Shown here piece by piece: positions 54,947 to 64,000 of a stretch of DNA of 64,000 nucleotides. Source of the DNA: Didymella arachidicola (lineage: Eukaryota; Ascomycota; Dothideomycetes; Pleosporales; Didymellaceae). The notes below the pieces were generated by a model that was not told where the DNA came from, made no database searches, and worked only from the letters and a program-made list of their open reading frames with translations. Numbering within the stretch: the stretch's first letter is position 1; each line of letters starts with the position of its first letter. The position numbers and the translations under genes are program-made. The stretch spans positions 2,480,001-2,544,000 of the forward strand of contig CM049986.1 of NCBI GenBank assembly GCA_016630955.3, given 5' to 3'.

Positions 54947-57058
54947 TCACCATGTCTTTCCCTTCCTACCATCACCAGATGACTGATCAGCCGATGGTTT
55001 GCCCGGAGGCGGCCCTCTACGCATCCCCCAGTACCCTGTGCGCCCCTCGACTTCCTTCGCACCTCTACATCTCGGGTTCGCATGATCCTCAAATGTACCC
55101 GTGGGCCAAATTGGAATGAAGCACACCTCTTCGTCACCACATGTGCCACACTCTTTCCAGGTCGTCCAGCCCAGCCACTCCACCAGCTCGGCAACAAGTT
55201 CAACCGCATGCTCGGCGTACACGGTGGAGAAGCGGAAGTGCGGCGTTGAACTTGTTGCGATGCTCAGAGACGTGAGCAGTGTGTCGCAGATTCTTTTCCC
55301 GACTGTGTGGACGGCGCGATGCGCGAGGGGAGGCACCGAGCCTGGCGGGACGTTCAGGGAGGGCAGGGTAGGAACAATCTGCGCCACGCACCGCTCCGTC
55401 TCTCTTGTGGCATTTCGATCCTCAGCGTCCACAAATGGCCTTAAGAGGCCCTTCAAATACCGCGCCAACTCCTCCTTATCCCTGCGAAATGCGGGCGAGG
55501 TCACGACATGCCGTAGGGGCGCCGAGTATCGCGCAACCGCCATGTCAGTCACAGCCTGCCAGTCGCGTCCCTGCGTGCTCCAGTCCTTCGCCAAAACCGC
55601 AGTTGTCAGATCGTCCCTGACGCGCGCCAGATCCGCAGCTGCAACATTCGTGAGCCGTGGCATCCTTACATCGCTCTTCACCTCGCCCTCCCACAGACCC
55701 CTCACATCCACCGCAAACACGCTCACAAATGCCTCGTAGTCGACCCGCACCCGCCCGCCACCAATTCCATGGTATCGACTCGCAACAGCCTTGGTGTACT
55801 CCCAGCGGCCCATAGGTCCTCTTTGCTTATCCTCGCTTCCTACGGCGAGCACGTCGACGCGCTCAAGGTGCGCTTCGAAGTCGCACAGGATGATCTCGAA
55901 GCCGCCTTCGAGTCTGATGACGCCGTCGATGCGGTGCCGCCACAGGGTCGCGGCGAGATTGCATAGGCCCTGGGCGCGCGCCATTTCGCCACCCATGGGA
56001 CCGTGGGGACCAGAAGGGCCATGTTGGTCGCCAGAGGTGAGGTTTAACAGCAGGAGATCTTGCGAGTCGAGCGTGCCGTTGGATGTTTTCCCGGCGGAGA
56101 GACCGTCGATGTAGAGCAAGTGGAGATCGTGTAAGGGTCGGTAGGTGTGCAGGTAGCCGACTGCTTCGTCATTTGAAGACGGAGAGCTAAGGAGGGGCTG
56201 CTGGACTTGACGTTTCGAGGAGGGGCGTGCGCCTGCTGATCGCAGTTCGATGGGTTCAGAGTGATCTTCATGGGCAGGATGCTCCACTGCAGACGAGCCC
56301 TGGTCATCATTTTGTTCGGTTTGGGGCCCGTGAAACTTGGGCAAGTCTCCGCGGTGATCGTGGTGGTCTCGCGGTGGACCGTGCCAATCAGGTTTCGAAG
56401 GTCGCATGGGCCCTTCGTATGGACGTCCCCAATGAGGTGGAGGAGGGTAGGGTTTGTAGATATGGCCAGATGGTAGTGGGGGGGGAGGGCCGTGTTCACG
56501 GTGCTTATGATCTGACGGCGGAGGACCATACCCATGGTGGGATGGGGGGCAAAGATCAGTGTCGTTACAAGGCTTCCCTTCATGCGACGGTGGTGGTCGC
56601 CCATGTTCACGGCCGGGTCCTCGCTCGTGCCCTGGCGGCGGGCCGTGGTGCTTCCAGTCCTCCTTGTCGTACGCCAAGTCATCCAGATCAGACACCCTCT
56701 CATCTCGATCACTGCCAAAGGAGGTTTCCGTCTCGCCAGGAGGTGGTCCTCCTGGTCCGTGACCTCCCCTTGGGCGCGCAAAGATGAGCGCATGCTCTGG
56801 CTCAAATGCAAGCCACTCCGTGCCCTTGATGAAGTCTGGATTCGAAGTGCCGTGGTACAACTGCGTGCCTTCAGGCACAGTTGCTAGGAAGAAAGACATA
56901 CCATTGTGGTTCAGGCTGCCTCCCCACTGGCGCATCGAGGAGTGGATCGCATTGAAGATGTGGTTTGCATTGCAGACCTCGGCGCCACCCGAACTGGCCA
57001 GACTTGGGTTGAGGAGTGCGAAAATTGACAGCAAAGCAATGAGCGCTTCGCGATGCAT
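54947..57058 (-). CDS. secreted protein with His/Pro-rich insert, unknown function
   Basis: Single exon. From ATG 57058 it gives 703 residues. An upstream in-frame ATG at 57142 is rejected because the 57058 start exposes a clean signal peptide (MHREALIALLSIFALLNPSLASS). The conserved N-terminal block follows: ANHIFNAIHSSMRQWGGSLN, FFLATVPEGTQLYHGTSNPD and WLAFEPEHALIFARP. Residues about 100-260 are an extreme His/Pro/Gly/Asp-rich insert (PPPGHERGPGREHGRPPPSH type), likely disordered and metal-binding. The second half resembles a folded domain with YLHTYRPLHDLHLLYIDGLS, RHRIDGVIRLEGGFEIILCD and a C-terminal CGTCGDEEVCFIPIWPTG cysteine cluster. I know the pattern as an uncharacterised fungal family. 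Several NxS/T sites fit secretion. Confidence 0.85.
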   Translation of the reverse strand: MHREALIALLSIFALLNPSLASSGGAEVCNANHIFNAIHSSMRQWGGSLNHNGMSFFLATVPEGTQLYHGTSNPDFIKGTEWLAFEPEHALIFARPRGGHGPGGPPPGETETSFGSDRDERVSDLDDLAYDKEDWKHHGPPPGHERGPGREHGRPPPSHEGKPCNDTDLCPPSHHGYGPPPSDHKHREHGPPPPLPSGHIYKPYPPPPHWGRPYEGPMRPSKPDWHGPPRDHHDHRGDLPKFHGPQTEQNDDQGSSAVEHPAHEDHSEPIELRSAGARPSSKRQVQQPLLSSPSSNDEAVGYLHTYRPLHDLHLLYIDGLSAGKTSNGTLDSQDLLLLNLTSGDQHGPSGPHGPMGGEMARAQGLCNLAATLWRHRIDGVIRLEGGFEIILCDFEAHLERVDVLAVGSEDKQRGPMGRWEYTKAVASRYHGIGGGRVRVDYEAFVSVFAVDVRGLWEGEVKSDVRMPRLTNVAAADLARVRDDLTTAVLAKDWSTQGRDWQAVTDMAVARYSAPLRHVVTSPAFRRDKEELARYLKGLLRPFVDAEDRNATRETERCVAQIVPTLPSLNVPPGSVPPLAHRAVHTVGKRICDTLLTSLSIATSSTPHFRFSTVYAEHAVELVAELVEWLGWTTWKECGTCGDEEVCFIPIWPTGTFEDHANPRCRGAKEVEGRTGYWGMRRGPPPGKPSADQSSGDGRKGKTW

Positions 57059-60000
57059 ATTGACTGCAAGTGAGCGCTGTGCGCTGCCCGCAAGCGTGGA
57101 AATGTAACAAAACAGTCGCTGGACACGTCCGAGAGAAAACAAAAGCAGAAAGAGAACACCAAATGGCTGAAGGCTTTACCTACGTGTGCGTATACGCGGC
57201 TCTACGTTCGCAAATTTCTCGCGATGTCCTTTCGAGCCTCACTTACGCGGCCTCTGGCGAACGTAGGAGCAGGCGATGCTCGAATAGGCTACGGGCGTCG
57301 CACAACACGATTGATAAAATCTTTGGAATCAGTCGGCATATGTGACAAGAAGGGATTCCACGGCTGGGTCCTACATCCTCACATTTCTGTATATCAACAG
57401 TCCAAGATAGTGAACGCAGCTTTTCGCACCATGTCTGAGCAAGACGACGTCTAAGAATCTAAGGGGGCAGGATTGTGGTTTTACATGATCGGTCCGATTC
57501 CGTTGTATAGGCGGATACAACTCCAATCCAGTCTCGCTTCAAAAAGGCGGAGGAGCGCGTCAAGCGCCAGAGCACAGCCTTGTATGTCGGCAACTGTGCC
57601 ACATGCAAGCGCGTACCTTGCATATGAAGTTTGTTGAGAAACGGTAAGAAAGATGCAATCGTGCTATGACAGAGAAAAGCTTTGTCAGTCACGGAACAAC
57701 CCTGGAAACTTAGGTTCTGTGCGCCTCGCCTCGAGTGATAGGGACTGAAGATCTCGGAAGCAGGTCGGAAACAGCAGACTGCGCGAGGGAAGATCAAATC
57801 CGCGTTAGTTTCCATCGCAACAAAGAGCTGGTCCGTCGGCTCTCGCTTTGTGCCGTCTCGTGCCGCATGTCACTTTCGTCTGTAGCTAAGGCTGCTAAAT
57901 AGCAGTCGGTGGAGCTTCAATATTGCACTGCGCTGATGTTGAGTCAGTTGTGGTTCGATTGCCTCCAATGGTTCCAGAGCGTAGAAGCTACGAAAGTTCA
58001 AAGGATTCGATGCACCAGCTCGATGCAGGAGTAAGAGCCACCGGGTCTACCTGTGACTCGTGGAGAATTGGCCCTTGGTATCGTCGGCTCGCGAGTATTG
58101 CGTGATAGGACAATTGTCAGGTAACGAAAGAACGAAGAAATGTGGGCTCGGTATTAATCGGGTCCCGGGTGCATGGCGTCGCAGTATGGGCATAGTGTGG
58201 CTGCGAGCGGCATTAGAAGACACGGTTGGTGGTCGGTGGTCAATACCATGCGACCGGTGCTTCATTGGCTGTGTTGCAACGCTGGGAGAAATTAAAACCC
58301 TGACACAGCGGGCGGTAAATTTTTTGGTGTTGCAGGCAGATGCGCGTCATTTGATACCGCGAGGGAGGACATTCACACGGAGGGCCCAGTAAATCGCATT
58401 CCCTCCCCAAAACTGCTAGGCACCCGGCCAAAGCTCGTGGTAAGCTGCACCCTGCATCTCGCGGCCGCGAATGACACAAGGATCATCGCTCAAAGTGGTG
58501 TAGGATCCTAGTCGTTGCACCTACCATGAGGGCCACGATGAAAGCGCTTAGAGCAGAGGAAGGGACAACGCAAAGTGGGGAGAAGTGGGTGATGGCGTTC
58601 GACCCTCCTGCAGACCCAAAGATCGTCTCGCTAGATACGCTATTCCAGCACGCTGACGCTTAGATTGCCGAGTTTGTCAGTCACGAGCAAGCCCAGGTCC
58701 CATCAGATAGGAGCAACTGTCAATTGAGGACGCGCATGATGCAGGCCCTCAATTTCAATATCTGACAGCTGTAACGTTGGGCGGTTGGAACAATTCGTGA
58801 AATGACAATTGCATGTGTGTGTTCGGGAAAAGTCTTTGTATGTGGTGAGTCTCGCAGCATGGTTCCTAATCCGGTATCCATGGCGTAGCGTAACCATTAC
58901 CATGGGTTTCCACCACCCCTGACCGCTTTGCGCCTTTGCCAGTGAAAGTCGGCCGCCGAAGGTCGCGTCAACGGCGCAGTCACAGCGATGGCAGGATTCC
59001 CGCCCGGCACAGACACCGTCGAGCTTAAATCTAAAATCGTCTCTCCAGCCATACCGCTTTACAACTTGCTCTTGACGGTCGTAAGAGGTTGCTGACCGTC
59101 TATGATGTAGTTGTGCGTCTTGAGAACACGGTACCGACGCTGTGCCCCAGCCACCTCGTGTGCAGAACAAACACTAGTTTCGAAACTACAAAGAGGAGGG
59201 TTGGATATGGATATTCTGCACAGCGTGGCACAGAAGCGCGGGATGGACCCGTTTGGGCGTTCACCTTGCATGCGCAAAAGAGGCCCAACGGGTCTCGTCC
59301 AACGTAATATTCTTTCCGATGCGGTGCAAAGTAGATCTGACTGCGTTGTTGTTGTGTTGTCTTGACTCAAGACAACCGACCTCCCATAGCCACCACCACC
59401 GCAGTCGCGATGCACTGCCCATCATCTGTAGTGCAATTTGTACCCACCAGACGGGAAGAGACTCCACGATGCTCGATACAAAGACCTACTCCAAGCGGCA
59501 AGCGCTTGTGCGCGCGTCTGTGTGTTCTCGTATGATGGCGGGCGGGCCGGCGGTCCCCTTGGTTCGCAGAGCATTCTGCTTTGACCACCCAAACCGGTGA
59601 GCTTGACGGAGCAGCACGCAGCGACATGCAGGCACCACGGAAATACACACTCGTGGTTGTGATTCGCCAGGAGCATCCCTCCATTTGGAGCATGGCAACC
59701 GTAGGGTCTCGACCACTCAGGTGTCGGGTGGGGCCCTTGTCAAGTCAGCCTTGTTCGCAGAGTCAGGCCCCCAGCTAGTACTTTGCGGGTCTTACACCAA
59801 GGACCGTATGCAGAAAAGATCGTTCGGCATAGTCAGTTTCGCATGAATTTGAGCCTCGCGAATGCCGGGGAGTTGCATCGTCATGGTGGAGAGCGGTCTA
59901 AGTCCTGTGCTCGGGAATGGCATGATGTTGATCTGTGAAAACTGTCAGGGGAAAAGAAACAGAGTTGATATCGGAAGCAAATAAGCAGAAAGCGGAATGA

Positions 60001-60389
60001 CATGGCTTCGGGCTAGCTATTCTAGGCAGCAGCGCCGCCGTATGCATCTATCCACCTCTTATCCCAACAGAGTCTACCAATGTATGGGTGAATAATATAT
60101 CCACAAAAGTGATGTGAACGCCCCAGTATGCAATGCAGAATGTGCAGCCAGCCGGCGACTGCGGGTATACAATTGAGCGAATGTTGAATGTTGGAAAGCG
60201 AGGGTATCTTGAATCGTAAAAGGGCGGTAGACCGGCTACGTGGGCGTGATGGGCATTGCAGTAACGAAAATCGCAGCCCGGTCAAATAGCGTCGATAGCG
60301 GATTCGGTGTTGTGGCCCATCTCAGTCGTGAAGTGAAAACATAAAAGGAACTGCGATCGGCAATGCAAAAGCTTTGTGCTTACGCTTCG
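57059..60389. other. long gene-poor region
   Basis: Promoter of the secreted protein (-) followed by about 3 kb with only short, overlapping, unlikely frames (for example 57459-57815, 58703-59170 and 59059-59415 on the minus strand). I tested the 59.1-59.7 kb cluster of frames on both strands for splice-joined motifs and found none. No tRNA, rRNA or transposon motif was seen. Confidence 0.45.
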
Positions 60390-61483
60390 CTACGATGCTG
60401 CCGATGACTTTCGAGAAGCTTTGTGATGTATTCTCTTGACGTGGTCTCTCTGTGTGTAACACAATTAGCGTGCTGTTCGACCAAATGCAGTAAATGGGCG
60501 AATCGTACCATATTGTCGACCCGACTGAAAACCCTGTCGCATCCGGCCCAGTCGCACAAGACGCCGGGGTTGTGCTTCGCCTCGTGTCGTGCTAGGTCTT
60601 TCTTGCTCGAGAAGCCTCCACCTGTTGCTTGGGGGCACTCCGCGTGCCTGCAAAAAAAGTTCTTACTGTGTCTTTTGTGGTGCTTGCGGAGGTCGCAACC
60701 CCGAGTGAATACCGCTCTTGATGTGCATCCTGGGTAAGCGCACGACCATGTGCCGTTCTTGTTGGGAAAGCCATAGGCTCGAAGGTCTGGTGAGCTCGGA
60801 GACAGGGAGCGCGGCGGTGTTCTCTCTGAAGGTGGTGCGCTTGATGGAAGACCCATCGCAGAGCTCGATGCTGAGTGCGATCTCGATTGCCGTGGTCCAG
60901 CAAAGTTCTGAGGAAGGAGCTGAGTGTCTGGCGCCATCACAGGGCCAGCCGTCATGCTTGTGAAGGGGGGATAGGAGTACGACGATACTGGCGGCATTTG
61001 CATCGGCTGAGACGACCACGGACTATGCGGTGGGTACGGAGAGTTCATGACAGGCCTGTAGTGTGGTTGTGTAAAGATGGGCCCGTTGCTGGGGAGAGTT
61101 GTAGGGACCGGATGTGTCATATGGTGAAGAGGTGGTGAAGAGTACATGATGCTTGGAGGTGATTGACATGAGCTGAATGGCGACATCGCGCCCATATTCT
61201 CTTCTGGTGCGAGTAGAACCATGTCCACTTCCGGTGAGTAGTATGACATGATCATGTAAGCGGCTTTGGGTGGGGTTGGTGGTCGTTGAAGGTGTGTGGT
61301 GACAAACTGGATGAGGAGAGCGGTCGTGAGGTGGTCACCAACTGAAGTATATGTGGGATGGAAGTCGTCTGAGAGGAGGCCAGTGCGTCCAGACGGAAAT
61401 CCTAGTGAAGTGAGAACGGTCGAGTCTCTAGCACAGACCCAGCTACAGGGAAGTGGACTCCCAGCAACTAGTCCGGGATGCAA
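60390..61483 (-). CDS. C2H2 zinc-finger transcription factor
   Basis: Exons 60509-61483 and 60390-60449 flank a 59-nt intron. This intron converts an incomplete third finger into CDWAGCDRVFSRVDNMRDHVKRIH, a strong argument for the splice. From 61483 the product is 344 residues. ATG 61255 or 61249 (MSYYSPEVDMVLL) is a plausible later start, since the first 76 residues look like UTR. Three fingers lie at the C-terminus: CAYPGCTSRAVFTRGCDLRKHHKRH, CRHAECPQATGGGFSSKKDLARHEAKH and the third above. The N-terminal region is Ser/Pro/Met/Tyr-rich, as in activation domains, with SRSHSASSS and SERTPPRSLSPSSP phosphosite-like stretches. Fungal proteins of this layout are nuclear regulators. Target genes cannot be inferred. 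Confidence 0.85.
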
Positions 61484-64000
61484 AGCTCTAGTCTGTGAGC
61501 GTTTCAGGGGCCTCTCCGCAAAATAAGGCTGAATCTCTTAGACCTGTCGCAGCAAGTGGCGGGTAGTGGCGGTGTTGAATGTCTCGCAGTGCCCGGTACA
61601 ATATGGGTCCGTAAGATTGAGCCTTACTGCCACGAAGATAGAAGCTGACGGAGACGGCTAATCAGACGGGAAACGCTATCCGCTGTTGATCTGGGGCGCA
61701 GACAAAAGCTACAGCTTTTGTATGTCTAAGAGGTCAGCATCACCTCACCCGAATTGCAAGTATTCGATAAATAGCATCAAAGCTAGTTGCGATCTTCCCT
61801 GTGGGTAAGTTGGCTAACGCTTGTTGCGTTGGCTTCTGAATTTATTACCGCTCCAAGGCTGCTGCCTCCCGGTTCAGAAGGTGCATAACCCGTTCACAAG
61901 TGCGGTGGGCGCTCGAGTGAGCCTTGGGGCGGGTGAGTGGTGCCAGACTCTACACTAGTGCTGGTCGCTTTTGCGGCTTACCGGAGTAGGTCTTCTGGAA
62001 GAGAAGCTTCGGTCAGTGAGCATTTCGCTTGGGACAACTCGTTTGCATCTGTCACTGCGCACATACCGGGCGAATCAGGAATGAAGTGTCACAAAGCCTC
62101 GCCGTCTCCTCCATCGTGAAGGATTTAGTCTCCGAATACAACGTTGTTGGCTTGGCGCCCCAGTGCAGCCACTGCGCGGACTAGCTGCACAGTGAGACGA
62201 CATCAGAGGCGGCTGCACGTGAAGCACCAATGGGGGTTTACAAGGTAACAAGCTTCTGCTTCCAGGGCTTTGGCATTGGAGAGTGATGAGCAGTCGATCG
62301 CAGGCATGCCGAACGTAGTGTCGGTGTGTGCGGGCGGGTGCGCTTGGGCAAGTCGCCTGTCGCGCTGGGAAATCATGCCGGATGCCGGCCCCAGTTAGAA
62401 ATTCACGGGTTCAGGTTCATCTCCACAGTGATTAGCGTGAAGCTAAGAATAGCGTCAAGCAACCCTGCTCCTAACCACCTCGAGGGCCATCACGTTCTGA
62501 GTCAAAGCGTTCCAACTGTCGCGACATTCTTCAGATTGTGATCCGTCCCGTCATTGTCGAGTCTGCCTAGTACGGAGCTACCATGCACTCATTCCACCGA
62601 AGACCGCCCGCCTACAACCTCCATTGCCAAGACGGCTTGACGTTTGAACGTTAAGATTGCAAATGGATTGCAAATCAACAAATAATGCCAGTGACTCGAG
62701 TCGTCACATCTGCTACTCATGCGCAGGATAGCAAAGAGCGAAGGCCGAAACATAGCCAGCCAGTGTGCGTCATACTTCTAAACTATCTCACACCTTAGTG
62801 ACCTTACCTGCCTATCCCACTTCAGCGAGCACTCGAGATCGCATTAATGCATCTGCGACCGCCCTGGATCTGCTAAGCAAGTACTGGCCGTAACGTCACT
62901 GTCGACCAACTCAACACCTTAGTCCTACGAGCACCCAAACTTTTACAGAAAAGCTGGTTTGATCAGTGCCCACGTCGACGTCATTGGCGTAGTATCAATT
63001 GCAATTCTAGCGCTCTGCGAATTGCACCGGCGCAAAACTCCAGCATAGGAGTGAATCTTGGGTACTCTTCAATTGACACTTTGCACGCACTCGGCTGTAG
63101 CGGTTGCCTGGCCAGCACACACTACATTATGTCCAGCGCAAATGCAGGCAGCCCGACAAAGGGAGATCAGGTGGAATTCTATCTGCTTCTGAACACTGAC
63201 TACTCCCCATGTCTGTTTTTGCAACATGTGCATAAGTTACCAAGGGTCAACTGCACCTTGCTTCTGACTGGTTTATTACAGGAGCTGTGGAGATTGCACA
63301 GCGACCTGGTAAGCACCAAAAAAAGAAACAGCATCTCCTTCACGCAAAATGCCAAGTACCATTGTCTCATTGGCTCAATGATCACCGGTAACCGCTTTCG
63401 AAGTTGGCTCTAACCCTGCAGTACACAGCAATGATCACATTGAACAGCACATCAGGCCCGCAGCTGGACCGGACGTTTGAAACGACCATAGCTTCGCTGG
63501 GCAAGTCCCCAGGGTTGGACCACTTACGGCAACCTCACCTCGACTATCCGTCCTGCTCTGTAGTAAACGTACTTGAATCCCTCAACCGAAACAGCGGGCA
63601 ATGATCACCGCCTCGGACTGATCAATGTCGAACTGAAGGGTCACATCACCAGAAACGCATTATTCAGCGCAGTGACCTCCTAACCATTCTCCACAGGGAC
63701 TTCTCTTGATCCGATGATTGAAATGATCTAGCGCTATTCATCGTCATTTCTTGTAGGCTACGGCAACTGTGGCGAGGTTTTGCAAGCCACATCAACCCGC
63801 TGCCGACTATCGGCGACGGGGTACCGTTCCGAAGAGTGCATCAGAAAATTGCAAGCATGCAATTACGGTTAACCTCACATCCAAATAAGCTCAAGATGGA
63901 GTCTTGCAGTTGTCTACGTAGCCTCGGCCCGAAAAATCGAAGAATCGGAGCAAGATGCCTATGGCGCAGTCCCCAGCCTCCGGGTGGAGTTCATTGCCAC
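61484..64000. other. upstream region of zinc-finger gene and window end
   Basis: A long 5' region, as is common for fungal regulators, then sequence with no confident gene to the window end. One weak candidate begins at ATG 63128 (MSSANAGSPTKGDQ), followed by possible splice sites (GTGGAATT near 63170, TTACAG at 63281). No continuation could be fixed. Confidence 0.4.

Noticed and set aside
57459..59693. Cluster of frames of 60-155 codons on both strands
   Set aside because: Mutually overlapping, Arg/Ser/Cys-rich and without motifs. Typical chance frames in moderately GC-rich intergenic DNA.
1..64000. CRISPR arrays, bacterial operons, transposon proteins, rRNA genes
   Set aside because: Looked for regular spaced repeats, transposase or reverse-transcriptase motifs and rRNA sequence. 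None was seen. The window is fungal nuclear DNA.

Overview
This window is nuclear DNA from a filamentous ascomycete (Pezizomycotina), most likely a dothideomycete. That placement rests on gene content, not on any alignment. Nearly every gene is broken by short introns (41-60 nt is typical) with GT..AG ends and CTRAC/CTAAC-type branch points 10-25 nt before the acceptor. There are no operons or Shine-Dalgarno sites, tRNA genes stand alone, and the set includes fungal families such as Fig1, XanA, CWH43 and DOP1. Gene starts, exons and reading phases were worked out by hand. Almost all multi-exon models close in phase and join conserved motifs across the junctions.

Layout, 0-10 kb: the 3' end of an unidentified gene (+), AMMECR1-family protein (-), ribosomal protein eL29 in four small exons (-), a conserved disordered fungal protein (-), a small orphan (+), tRNA-Lys(CUU) (+), cytosolic serine hydroxymethyltransferase (-) and the mating/fusion membrane protein Fig1 (-). 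10-18 kb: alpha-ketoglutarate-dependent xanthine dioxygenase XanA (-), a gene-poor gap with a damaged intron-containing tRNA-Asp and a hairpin, an FAD monooxygenase (-) and pyroglutamyl peptidase I (+). 18-30 kb is dense and housekeeping: LETM1-like mitochondrial protein (-), Nab3-type RNA-binding protein (-), mitochondrial GGQ release factor ICT1 type (+), Utp6 (-) and the 12-exon CWH43 (+). 30-33 kb has no confident gene but holds coding-like fragments.

33-40 kb: a cupin (-), the CUE-domain ribosome-quality-control factor Cue3/ASCC2 (-), ribosomal protein uS10 (+) and THUMP protein Tan1 (+). 40-46 kb is accessory in character: an APH-fold kinase-like protein lacking expected catalytic residues, a stretch of decayed coding sequence and a disordered orphan protein. 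46-53 kb: the very large trafficking protein DOP1 (-), divergent from a small PY-motif membrane protein (+). 54-61 kb: a secreted His/Pro-rich protein (-) and a C2H2 zinc-finger factor (-). The last 2.5 kb shows no supportable gene.

Functional themes are translation and RNA biology (eL29, uS10, Utp6, Tan1, ICT1, Cue3, Nab3, two tRNA loci), membrane traffic and GPI anchors (DOP1, CWH43, PY protein) and purine/one-carbon metabolism (XanA, SHMT, possibly the flavoprotein). No transposon, CRISPR array, biosynthetic cluster or clearly new multigene system was found. The best leads are the damaged tRNA-Asp with its adjacent hairpin, a perfect 6-1-6 dyad found twice, the kinase-like protein without its metal Asp, and the XanA/flavoprotein pairing.
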